DNA of 64,000 bases from Streptomyces anulatus. GTDB lineage: Bacteria; Actinomycetota; Actinomycetes; Streptomycetales; Streptomycetaceae. The notes below the pieces were generated by a model. The model saw nothing but the letters and a program-made list of their open reading frames with translations, made no database searches and had not been told where the DNA came from. Of this stretch, positions 7,975-15,042 are shown piece after piece. Location: the NCBI RefSeq assembly GCF_000721175.1, contig NZ_JOEZ01000021.1, forward strand, positions 186,001 through 250,000, given 5' to 3'. Made by a program: the position numbers and the translations under genes. Each line of letters begins with the position of its first letter. Within the stretch, counting starts at the first letter, position 1.

Positions 7975-8349
7975 ATGATCGTTCGTTCTCTTTCCGACGT
8001 CCCCGCAGTCGAGTGGGGCAGCGGCACCAGCCACCGCCTGCTCACCGAGGCCGACGGTATGGGCTTCACCGTCTGCGAGACGCTGGTCCGCCAGGGCACC
8101 TCCAGCGCGCTGCAGTACCTCGGCCACCTGGAGGCCTGCTACTGCATAGGCGGATCGGGTGAGGTCGTCACCACCGATGGCGTCCACCACAAGATCGCGA
8201 CCGGGACCATCTACGCCCTGGACAAGAACGACGCCCACCACCTGATCGCCTCCGACGACGAGGACCTCCTCCTCGTCTCCGTGTTCAGCCCGGCGCTGCG
8301 TGGCGACGAGAAGCACTCGCTCTCCGAGGACGGCTTCTCCCGCTACTGA
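7975..8349 (+). CDS. Ectoine synthase (EctC)-like cupin
   Basis: 124 residues, the EctC length. ATG 7975 has AGGAG at 7963-7967. The EctC signatures MIVRSLSDV, DGMGFTVCET, HLEACYCIGGSGEV and GTIYALDKNDAH are plain. By alignment the metal ligands of EctC (Glu, Tyr, His) are Glu53, Tyr80 and His88, all kept, as is the ExH of the C-terminal loop (Glu112, His114). The segment before HLEA, normally ETHIWYQN-like, reads SSALQYLG, so the substrate pocket differs. EctC cyclises N-acetyl-diaminobutyrate to ectoine. No ectA or ectB is in the window, and the gene sits between a carrier protein and its oxidase. I infer a ring-forming condensation in a new pathway. Confidence 0.85.
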   Translation: MIVRSLSDVPAVEWGSGTSHRLLTEADGMGFTVCETLVRQGTSSALQYLGHLEACYCIGGSGEVVTTDGVHHKIATGTIYALDKNDAHHLIASDDEDLLLVSVFSPALRGDEKHSLSEDGFSRY

Positions 8350-8431
8350 TCCGCACAGCCGGGTGCGGGGCCGCGACGGCGCGGCCCCGCACCCGGCACC
8401 CAGCGCCCAGCGAAAGGCAGGCAGAACACCC

Positions 8432-9562
8432 ATGGCAGCAGAGAAGCCCGCAGACACCTACGGCATCACAGCGCCCTACGGCGACGAGCTGAGCGACGAC
8501 GTCACCCGCTGGGACCGCGCCGGCGAGTTCCCGCACGAGAAGTGGAAGCCGCTGCAACGGTCCGGGCTCTTCACCCTCCCCTTCGCTCCGGAGTACGGCG
8601 GCGCCGGCCGGACGCTCACCGAGACCATGGCCGCGCTGGAGGGCCTCGGACACACCAGCCGGGACGCCGGACTGAACTTCTCGGCGTCCACGCAGATCGT
8701 CAGCGTCGGCATCCCGCTGCAGGCGTTCGGCTCGGAGGACCTGCGCGGCCGCTACCTGCCGCGGGTCACCTCCGGCGAGGCCATCACCGCGCACGCGATC
8801 ACCGAGCCGAGCCACGGCTCGGACGTGATGAACATCCGGACGACGGCCGTCCGGGAGGACGACGCGTACGTCCTCAACGGCAGCAAGATGTTCATCACCA
8901 ACGCCCCGGTCGCCGACCTCTTCCTGCTCTACGTCCGTACCGGCAAGCCGGGCGCCTTCGGACTCAGCACCTTCCTCGCCGAGCGCGACACACCGGGCCT
9001 CACCATCGGCGAGCCGCTGGAGACGATGGGCCTGCGCACCTCCCCGATCAGCGAGGTCACGCTGGAGGACGTACGGCTGCCCGTCGGCAACCGGCTGGGC
9101 AGCGAGGGCGCCGGCTTCCTGATCATGGATCACGTGATGAAGCGGGAGATCCTCTTCTCCTTCGCCGTCAACCTCGGCGAGATGACCCACCGTCTGAAGC
9201 GGGTGGTCGAACACGCCACCACCCGCCAGCAGTTCGGCAGCGCCATCGGCAAGAACCAGGCGGTCGCCCACAAGATCGCGGACATGAAGATCGCCGTGGA
9301 GACCGCCCGCAAGTGGCTGTACGACACCGGCCGCAAGGTCGAGCAGGGCAAGGACGCCTCGACGGACGTGGCCGCCACCAAGATCGTCGTCAGCGAGGCC
9401 AACCAGCTCACCGCCCGGCACGCGATCCAGATCTTCGGCGCCCGCGGCTACCTGACCGACACGGGCATCGAACGCGAGCTGCGCAACGCCACCGCCGGCT
9501 CCATCTACTCCGGCACCAACGAGATCCAGCGCAACTGCATCGCCGCCCTCATGGGCCTGTGA
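8432..9562 (+). CDS. Acyl-CoA dehydrogenase-family oxidase, probably acting on the carrier-bound amino acid
   Basis: 376 residues from ATG 8432, full length for the FAD-dependent family. Landmarks are AHAITEPSHGSDV (120-132), the FAD/substrate loop KMFITNAPVADLF, RQQFGSAIGKNQ, and the C-terminal IYSGTNEIQRN. The usual catalytic Glu of IYEGT is Ser here, but Glu239 in VMKREILF sits where isovaleryl-CoA dehydrogenase and prolyl-carrier oxidases (PltE, RedW type) keep their base. Together with the adenylation and carrier genes this is the pyrrole-type desaturation trio. It follows the cupin by 82 bases and leads the transglutaminase-like gene by 14. Confidence 0.9.
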   Translation: MAAEKPADTYGITAPYGDELSDDVTRWDRAGEFPHEKWKPLQRSGLFTLPFAPEYGGAGRTLTETMAALEGLGHTSRDAGLNFSASTQIVSVGIPLQAFGSEDLRGRYLPRVTSGEAITAHAITEPSHGSDVMNIRTTAVREDDAYVLNGSKMFITNAPVADLFLLYVRTGKPGAFGLSTFLAERDTPGLTIGEPLETMGLRTSPISEVTLEDVRLPVGNRLGSEGAGFLIMDHVMKREILFSFAVNLGEMTHRLKRVVEHATTRQQFGSAIGKNQAVAHKIADMKIAVETARKWLYDTGRKVEQGKDASTDVAATKIVVSEANQLTARHAIQIFGARGYLTDTGIERELRNATAGSIYSGTNEIQRNCIAALMGL

Positions 9563-9576
9563 CGAGAGGCACCCGC

Positions 9577-10332
9577 ATGACCGACACCCTGGCCCACGCC
9601 ACGTCCCACCGGCCGGCCGCCGACGCCACGGCAGAGCAGCCGACCGCCGGGGAAAGCGCCCGCCTCACGGCGGCCACCGACTTCCTCGACCACGAGCACG
9701 AGCGCGTCAAGGCCTTCGTCGACAAGGCCCTGGACGGGATCGACCGCGAAGCCGCCACCCAGGTCGAGCTCGCCGTCACCCTCTACTACGCGGTGCGCGA
9801 CGGCATCCACTACGAGGTCTACGGCGCCGACCTGTCGCCGGAGGGCCTGAAGGCGTCCAGCATCATCGCCGGCGGCAAGGGCTTCTGCCTGCACAAGTCC
9901 GTGCTCTACGCCGCCTGCTGCCGTTCCGTCGGCATCCCCGCCCGGCTGCACTACAGCGACGTCCGCAACCACCTCGCCTCCGACCGGCTGCGCTCCTACA
10001 TAGGCGGCGACGTCTTCTTCCACGGCCTGGCCACCGTGTATCTCGAAGGCCGCTGGCTGCAGGTGACCCCGGTCTTCAACAAGCTCCTGTGCCGGCTGTA
10101 CGGCATGACCCCGCTGGAGTTCGACGGCCGCTCCGACAGCCTCTACCACCCCTTCGACGCACAGGGCCGGCAGAGCATGGAGTTCCTCACCGACCACGGC
10201 GACTTCGACGACGTCCCGTACGCGTTCGTGATGGACACCATGCGCCGCAAGCACCCGAAGTTCCTGGACGAGGGCGGCACCGGCACCGTCAGCGGCGGCT
10301 CGCTCGCCGACGAAGCCGACGCGGCGGTCTGA
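9577..10332 (+). CDS. Transglutaminase-like superfamily protein
   Basis: 251 residues from ATG 9577. The papain-like core shows GGKGFCLHKSVLYAACCRSVGIPARL with nucleophile Cys104, then FFHGLATVYLEGRW with His149. The third position, usually Asp in VDPT, reads VTPVFN; as I recall, a TP-x-FN motif is normal in this actinobacterial subfamily, so I do not call it inactive. In antibiotic pathways such enzymes (for example AdmF of andrimid) make amide bonds from carrier-bound acyl groups, so it may release or condense the product here. N-terminal 25 residues look disordered. Confidence 0.8.
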   Translation: MTDTLAHATSHRPAADATAEQPTAGESARLTAATDFLDHEHERVKAFVDKALDGIDREAATQVELAVTLYYAVRDGIHYEVYGADLSPEGLKASSIIAGGKGFCLHKSVLYAACCRSVGIPARLHYSDVRNHLASDRLRSYIGGDVFFHGLATVYLEGRWLQVTPVFNKLLCRLYGMTPLEFDGRSDSLYHPFDAQGRQSMEFLTDHGDFDDVPYAFVMDTMRRKHPKFLDEGGTGTVSGGSLADEADAAV

Positions 10333-10411
10333 GCCGCGGCGGCGTACCCGTGACCACACAGCCGTGCACAGCCACACCCGTGACGCCACAGCAGACGAGG
10401 AGAAGCACCCC

Positions 10412-11227
10412 ATGACGCAGTTCCAGGCCCGTGAGGACGGCTGGGCCGTGACCGCCCGCGTCGGAGTCGTCGTTCCGCACGCGGACGTCGGGCCCGAGTC
10501 CGAGCTCCAGGCGATGGCACCGCGCGACGTCTCCATCCACGGTTCACGCGTCCACTTCGGGGCGATGCGCCCTGGCGGCGAGATGGACCCCAAAATCCCG
10601 CACGACCCGGTGCGCGCCTTCATCGACCCGCCGTTCATCGACGACGCCGTCGAGCTGCTCGCCGCCGCCCCGCTGGACTCCATCGCCCTGGGGTTCACCA
10701 GCTCCGCCTACGTCCTGGGCGCCGACGGCGAGCAGAAGCTGTTCGAGCGGCTCGCGGAGCGCACCCGCGGCATCCCGCTCACCGGCACGACCCACGCGGC
10801 CGCGGCCGGCTTCCACGCCCTGGGCGCCGAGCAGGTCGCGCTCGTCAACCCGCCTTGGTTCGACGACGAGTTGTCGGCGCTGGGCGCCTCGTACTTCGGC
10901 GAGCGGGGCTTCGACGTCGTCCACCACGCCCCCTGCGGTCTCCCCAGCAACCAGAAACTGATCACCCCGGAGGCGCTGGTGCGGTGGATCGAGACCACCG
11001 TCGCCCCGCAGCGGCCGCAGGCGGTGCTGGTCGCCGGCAACGGCATCCGCGCCGTGGGCACCATCGCCGGCCTGGAGGAGCGGCTCGGGTTTCCCGTGCT
11101 CACCGCGAACCAGGTCCTCTTCTGGCACGCGCTGCACGCCGCCGGCGGGAGTGAGGCGGCCGCGCGGATCACCGATTACGGAGCCCTGTTCGGCGTCCGG
11201 CCCGACGGCGCGGGCGCGGCCCGATGA
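10412..11227 (+). CDS. Asp/Glu racemase-maleate isomerase-fold protein lacking both catalytic cysteines
   Basis: 271 residues from ATG 10412 (GAGGAGAAG upstream). Landmarks: RVGVVVPHADV, IALGFTSSAYVLG (91-103), FHALGAEQVALVNPPW, and FPVLTANQVLFWHALHAAG near the C-terminus, as in maleate isomerase and arylmalonate decarboxylase relatives. The first catalytic Cys (A-C-T-S) is Phe95 and the second (S-C-T-N) is Gly209. The only other candidate is Cys175 in HHAPCGLPS, outside the usual site. It is either a changed enzyme or a binding protein. It overlaps the next small gene by ATGA, so the two are translated together. Confidence 0.8.
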   Translation: MTQFQAREDGWAVTARVGVVVPHADVGPESELQAMAPRDVSIHGSRVHFGAMRPGGEMDPKIPHDPVRAFIDPPFIDDAVELLAAAPLDSIALGFTSSAYVLGADGEQKLFERLAERTRGIPLTGTTHAAAAGFHALGAEQVALVNPPWFDDELSALGASYFGERGFDVVHHAPCGLPSNQKLITPEALVRWIETTVAPQRPQAVLVAGNGIRAVGTIAGLEERLGFPVLTANQVLFWHALHAAGGSEAAARITDYGALFGVRPDGAGAAR

Positions 11228-11466
11228 GCATGCTGCCCGCATACGGCTACCAAGCCGCCGTGCAGGAGACCTGCGATACGCCGGAGTACCACATCCCGCT
11301 CGTGTGCTGGCACGACGACGGGACCGGTGTGCGCGGCCTGGTGCTGTACCGGGGGGCGCTGCGCCCCGCGGAGCAGGTGCCGGGGTTCCGGCGCTATCTC
11401 ACCTCCGAGGACCTGGAGCAGCACGCCATGACCGGCCCGTGGCCGCTGCTCACAGCAACCGCCTGA
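11224..11466 (+). CDS. Small protein of unknown function in the biosynthetic operon
   Basis: 80 residues; ATG 11224 overlaps the stop of the racemase-fold gene by four bases (ATGA), which marks it as a real coupled gene. It has two Cys (CDTPEYHIPLVC), several aromatics and an acidic C-terminal half (FRRYLTSEDLEQHAM). There is no signal peptide or membrane helix. I do not recognise the family. Strict coupling suggests it works as a partner of the racemase-fold protein. Confidence 0.75.
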   Translation: MSMLPAYGYQAAVQETCDTPEYHIPLVCWHDDGTGVRGLVLYRGALRPAEQVPGFRRYLTSEDLEQHAMTGPWPLLTATA

Positions 11467-11521
11467 TCCGACCCGTGGCGGGGACCGGCCGGGTCCCCGC
11501 CACATCAGGAGCCGTATCGAC

Positions 11522-12289
11522 ATGGCACACGACCTCAAATGGTCCGACGCTCCTCCGGGAGAGGTCCTCGATCCGGTCGGCATCTGGATCGTCCGGGCCC
11601 CGGCCGGGCAGCGCCTCACGCCCGGCGGGGACCCGCCCGACTGGCTCGACGAGAAGGAACGGCGCCGGCTGGCCGGGATACCGCAGCAGGCCGGCCGGGA
11701 GGCCTACGCCTTCGCACACTGGGCGCTGCGGAGCATCCTCGGGTCCTCGCTCGGCTGCTCACCCAGGAGCGTCGGTTTCCTGCGGCAGCCGTGTCCCGGC
11801 TGCGGCGGGGCGCACGGACGGCCGGCCATCCGCGATCCGGGCCCGGGCGGCGAACCGCCGGAGTTCTCGATGTCGCACAGCGGGGACCACGTCGCCATCG
11901 CGGTCGCCGAGGCCACCATCGGCATCGACATCGAGTCCTGGCCGACCCCGGAATCCGTCGCCGGCTACCTGCCGTTCCTCCACCCGAAGGAGCAGGAGTG
12001 GCTGGGCGGCCGTCCCGAGGACGAGCTCGTCCGGGACTTCGCCCGCCTGTGGACCCGCAAGGAGGCCATGGCCAAGGCGACGGGTCAGGGTATGGCCGCC
12101 GTCATGAACCGGCTGGATCTCACCGGCCAGCCGCTCGGCTGGCGGGTACGGCAGCTGCTCGCACCACACGGGTACGAGGCCAGCTTCGCGGTCCCGGCCT
12201 CGGTGCACGTAGCGGTCACGGTGCACGAGGAGCTTCCGGAGCCGATGCCGGAGCCGGTACGGGCGGCCCGACCTGGCGGACGGGCCTGA
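11522..12289 (+). CDS. Sfp-type 4'-phosphopantetheinyl transferase
   Basis: 255 residues from ATG 11522. It transfers phosphopantetheine from CoA to carrier-protein Ser. Motifs: REAYAFAHWALRSILG (59-74), FSMSHSGDHVAIAVA (115-129), the Mg-binding GIDIE (134-138) and RLWTRKEAMAKATGQG (176-191, the WxxKEA block). A short CPGCGG cluster precedes motif 2. It is the last gene of the operon and should activate the free-standing carrier encoded at 7601. A strong terminator follows. Confidence 0.95.
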   Translation: MAHDLKWSDAPPGEVLDPVGIWIVRAPAGQRLTPGGDPPDWLDEKERRRLAGIPQQAGREAYAFAHWALRSILGSSLGCSPRSVGFLRQPCPGCGGAHGRPAIRDPGPGGEPPEFSMSHSGDHVAIAVAEATIGIDIESWPTPESVAGYLPFLHPKEQEWLGGRPEDELVRDFARLWTRKEAMAKATGQGMAAVMNRLDLTGQPLGWRVRQLLAPHGYEASFAVPASVHVAVTVHEELPEPMPEPVRAARPGGRA

Positions 12290-12314
12290 CCCGGTGCGGA
12301 CCCGGCCCGGTCGG

Positions 12315-12361
12315 GCGGCGGGCGGTCCGTGTCCCCGACAGGGATACGGACCGCCCGCCGC
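12315..12361. terminator. Bidirectional terminator between PPTase and AfsA-type gene
   Basis: A perfect 16-bp inverted repeat (GCGGCGGGCGGTCCGT at 12315-12330, its complement at 12346-12361) with a 15-base loop lies between two convergent genes. There is no T tract, as is common in Streptomyces. Confidence 0.85.
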
Positions 12362-12379
12362 TCCGCGTGGGGCACCGGG

Positions 12380-13303
12380 CTAGATCGTCACCTCGGAGGT
12401 GAAGACCCGGACGCCGTGCTGCTCCACCGACACACCCACCCGGCGCCGGCCCGTGCCGTCGGGGACCGGCTCGCCGGCCACGACGACGGCGGGGGCGTCG
12501 AGCTCGACGTACCGCGCGAAGTGCGTCTTCATCCCGTGGACGGCCGAGGAGCCGCCGCCGACGGCGTGCGCCGCCTGCCGGGCGGCTTCGAGCAGAAGCA
12601 TGCCGGGCGCGTGATCGACGGCGTGGTCGAACAGCACCGGGTGTGCGGGGTCCACCCGCAGCATCCACCGCCCGGGCGCGCCGCCCGGAACGGGAGAGAG
12701 CACCACATCGTCCGGGGAGAGCCGGTCCACCCGGTTCGGATCAACGGGCGGGCCCGCCGGGAGGCAGTTGGCGAGCGCGGTGTCGACGTCCGCGTAGCTC
12801 CCGCGCAGCCGCCGGTACACGGCCGCGGGCTGGTTGTTGAAGCGGGTGTGCGCGGTGCCCATCCGCCGCTCCCCCAGGTGGACTTCGATGTCCATCGTCA
12901 TGCCGGCGAACCTGCTGCCGCGGCGGAGCACGTCCGAGCAGGTCACCACCAGGCGCACCTCCTCGTCGACGGTGGTCACCAGCGACGCCAGCGGGTCGAC
13001 CGAGAAGCTGAAGTGCTCCCACGCCTGTCTGTACTCCCGCGGTACGTCGTGCACGGCGTGGGACAGCAGCGGCACCGTCTGGCGCACGCTCTCGGCGAGC
13101 AGCATCGGGTCGTACGCACCCCGCGACGGCCGGTAGAAGGCGTGCCCCCGCGGCCAGCGCCCCGTGAGCACGTAGCGCCCCGGGGACTGCTCGGCCCACG
13201 CCGTGAGCAGGACTTCCTCGCTCCGGAGCTTGTGCACCTGCCACTGGTGCACCTGCGACTGCTGGACCGGCTGGACTTCACGGTTCAGGACAGAAACAGA
13301 CAA
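12380..13303 (-). CDS. AfsA-family gamma-butyrolactone-type signal synthase
   Basis: 307 residues from TTG 13303, with a G-run (GGGGGG) as weak ribosome site. The in-frame ATG at 13381 is rejected because it lies against the -10 box and would start before the expected transcript. AfsA enzymes join a beta-ketoacyl group to dihydroxyacetone phosphate. The two hot-dog repeats are clear: VHKLRSEEVLLTAW with WPRGHAFYRP, and VDRLSPDDVVLS with FDHAVDHAPGMLLLEAARQAA. It is divergent from an ArpA-type receptor gene, the classic arrangement, with HAD and SDR genes behind the receptor that may complete the signal. Confidence 0.92.
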   Translation of the reverse strand: MSVSVLNREVQPVQQSQVHQWQVHKLRSEEVLLTAWAEQSPGRYVLTGRWPRGHAFYRPSRGAYDPMLLAESVRQTVPLLSHAVHDVPREYRQAWEHFSFSVDPLASLVTTVDEEVRLVVTCSDVLRRGSRFAGMTMDIEVHLGERRMGTAHTRFNNQPAAVYRRLRGSYADVDTALANCLPAGPPVDPNRVDRLSPDDVVLSPVPGGAPGRWMLRVDPAHPVLFDHAVDHAPGMLLLEAARQAAHAVGGGSSAVHGMKTHFARYVELDAPAVVVAGEPVPDGTGRRRVGVSVEQHGVRVFTSEVTI

Positions 13304-13383
13304 CTTGGCCCCCCAAGGTCGGTAGTTGTTTCGGGTGATTACACAGCGATGCTCACTGGCGACTCCGTGTACCCGACTCAAAA

Positions 13384-13412
13384 ATAATGATCCTTCTGTT
13401 TTCCCGAGTCAA
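13384..13412 (-). promoter_or_regulatory. Promoter of the AfsA-type gene, half of a mirrored promoter pair
   Basis: On the minus strand TTGACT (13412-13407), 17 bases, CATTAT (13389-13384). The core AAGGATCATT (13395-13386) recurs in the opposite promoter at 13516-13525, as does the leading TTGACTC and the trailing TTTTTG. Near identity over about 35 bases suggests one regulator controls both genes. Confidence 0.65.
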
Positions 13413-13499
13413 GAGGGCGCGGCATTCTGATTTTTCCGGAGGCTGAATTGGCTCCATAGCCAACTCAACCTCCCCATAACGGACTTGCCTGTTACGTGG

Positions 13500-13535
13500 T
13501 TGACTCAGGTAACGTAAGGATCATTCTTTTTGGGA
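13500..13535 (+). promoter_or_regulatory. Promoter of the ArpA-type receptor gene, other half of the mirrored pair
   Basis: TTGACT (13500-13505), 16 bases, CATTCT (13522-13527), containing AAGGATCATT (13516-13525) and followed by TTTTTGGG. The same block occurs inverted at 13384-13412. Transcription would begin only about a dozen bases before ATG 13547. Confidence 0.65.
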
Positions 13536-13546
13536 AGGTGAGAGAT

Positions 13547-14251
13547 ATGGCGCAACCGAAGCAAGAACGGGCGGAACAGACCCGCCGCGTTCTCCTGCAC
13601 GCAGCCGCAGAGGTGTTCGACGAGTTCGGTTACGCGGGGGCCAGCATCACCCGCATCCTCAAGCGCGCCGGCGTGACGGCGGGGGCGCTGTACTTCCACT
13701 TCGGCTCGAAGGAGGAACTGGCCAAGACGGTGATGAACAGTCAGCCGGAGACCCTCGTCCCGCTGCTCGCCGCCGGCGGTCTGCAGCGGCTCATCGACCT
13801 CACGCTCGTGTGGTCGTGGCAGCTCCAGCGCGACCCGCTGCTCCGGGCCGGCGTACGGCTGACGAACGAACAGGCTGCCATGGGGGGCTCGTTGAACGCC
13901 GACCCGTACGAGAACTTCCGCGGGATCATGACCGGCTGTCTGCACGAGGCGCGGGACGAGGGGGAACTGCAGCCGGGCATCGATCCGGTCGTGGTCGCGG
14001 AGTTCGTGGTCGCCGCCTGTACGGGGATGCAGATGTACTCCAACGTCGTCAGCGGGCGCAAGGACCTTCCCGAGCGCACCCAGCAGATGTGGAACCTGCT
14101 CCTCCCGGGCCTCGCGGTCCCGTCGGTGATCATCCGCGCCGACGCGACCCCCGCCCGCGGCATCGAGCTGATGCCCGGACAGCCCGAACCGTCCGGACAG
14201 CCCGAACCGTCCGGGCCGCCCACCTCGTCCGAGCCGCCCGGCTCACCCTGA
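13547..14251 (+). CDS. ArpA/ScbR-type gamma-butyrolactone receptor, TetR fold
   Basis: 234 residues from ATG 13547 (GGGAAGG at 13532-13538). The DNA-binding region QERAEQTRRVLLHAAAEVFDE, ITRILKRAGVTAGALYFHFGSKEELA is the ArpA/ScbR signature in full. Ligand-domain features include GVRLTNEQ and the C-terminal LLPGLA block. The last 25 residues are a Pro/Glu/Ser tail with a repeated GQPEPS. It should repress itself and the divergent AfsA-type gene until the signal binds. It resembles a classical receptor more closely than the copy at 3471-4106. Confidence 0.93.
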   Translation: MAQPKQERAEQTRRVLLHAAAEVFDEFGYAGASITRILKRAGVTAGALYFHFGSKEELAKTVMNSQPETLVPLLAAGGLQRLIDLTLVWSWQLQRDPLLRAGVRLTNEQAAMGGSLNADPYENFRGIMTGCLHEARDEGELQPGIDPVVVAEFVVAACTGMQMYSNVVSGRKDLPERTQQMWNLLLPGLAVPSVIIRADATPARGIELMPGQPEPSGQPEPSGPPTSSEPPGSP

Positions 14252-14322
14252 CCGCACAGTCCGCCCAGCCCGCCCGACTGCCCTGCCCGCCCCGTCCGTT
14301 TCGACGATCACTACGGAGCCGC

Positions 14323-15042
14323 ATGCTTTCCCTGCGCCTGGCCGCCCTGAACATCGATGGTGTCCTGCTCAACGACACCTTCAGCCCGGTCATCCATCAC
14401 TTCATCGTCAGCAGAGGCGGTACGTACTCCGCCGAGCTGGAACGCTCCATATTCTCCCAGCCGCAGCACATCGCTGGCCGGCTGCTCTCGGCCGCCGTGG
14501 GCGGCGGCATGACGGGCGAGGAGGCGCTCGCCGCCTACTTCGAGGACCGCGCCGCCCACCTCGACCGCCACCCGGTCACGATCACGCCGGGCACCCGCGA
14601 CCTGCTCCTCCGGCTGCGGGCCGCCGGCCTGCTCACGGTCTGCTACGGCGGCCTGGGCAAGGACCACTTCGACCACCATCTGGGCCGCTACGCCGAGCTG
14701 TTCGACGGGCCGGGCTACGTCTGCACCAACGACTTCCGCCCCGGCCTCCGGGAGATCACCGAGGACGTGTTCGGGCTCCGCCCCGCCCAGGCCCTCTTCG
14801 TCGACGACGTCGCCCGGGTCGCCGACGTGGCCCGCGACCTCGGCGCCGCGTTCGTCGGCCGCCCCTCCGACTTCGTCCACAGCCACCAGCGCGCACTCAT
14901 GCGGGAGGCGGGCGTACGCCACCTCATCAGCTCTCTCGACGAGCTCGACGACGGTCTGCTGCACCGGATCGACCGGGAGATGAGCGCGGACGCGGCGCGC
15001 GGCGACTCCCTCTCCGCGGCCGGCCGGGGGACGTACGCGTGA
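14323..15042 (+). CDS. HAD-superfamily protein of the butyrolactone locus, motif I Asp replaced by Asn
   Basis: 239 residues from ATG 14323 (ACGGAG just upstream). The HAD fold is shown by motif I region LAALNIDGVLLND, motif II-like LLTVCYGG and motif IV ALFVDDVARVADVARDLGA with NDFRPGLREI before it. Motif I should be DxD; here the nucleophile position is Asn (N-I-D). HAD phosphatases accompany AfsA-type pathways (MmfP removes a phosphate in furan signal synthesis), so a role in signal maturation is likely, yet the nucleophile change argues for caution. I cannot say if the subfamily shares it. The stop overlaps the SDR start. Confidence 0.8.
   Translation: MLSLRLAALNIDGVLLNDTFSPVIHHFIVSRGGTYSAELERSIFSQPQHIAGRLLSAAVGGGMTGEEALAAYFEDRAAHLDRHPVTITPGTRDLLLRLRAAGLLTVCYGGLGKDHFDHHLGRYAELFDGPGYVCTNDFRPGLREITEDVFGLRPAQALFVDDVARVADVARDLGAAFVGRPSDFVHSHQRALMREAGVRHLISSLDELDDGLLHRIDREMSADAARGDSLSAAGRGTYA

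Noticed and set aside
9577..10332. Calling the transglutaminase-like protein inactive because Asp of the triad is Thr
   Set aside because: As I recall, the TP-x-FN motif is the normal form in this subfamily, so the change alone is not evidence of loss.
13304..13381. ATG 13381 as start of the AfsA-type gene
   Set aside because: It sits against the predicted -10 box, so it would lie upstream of the transcript; the added residues have no similarity to the family.
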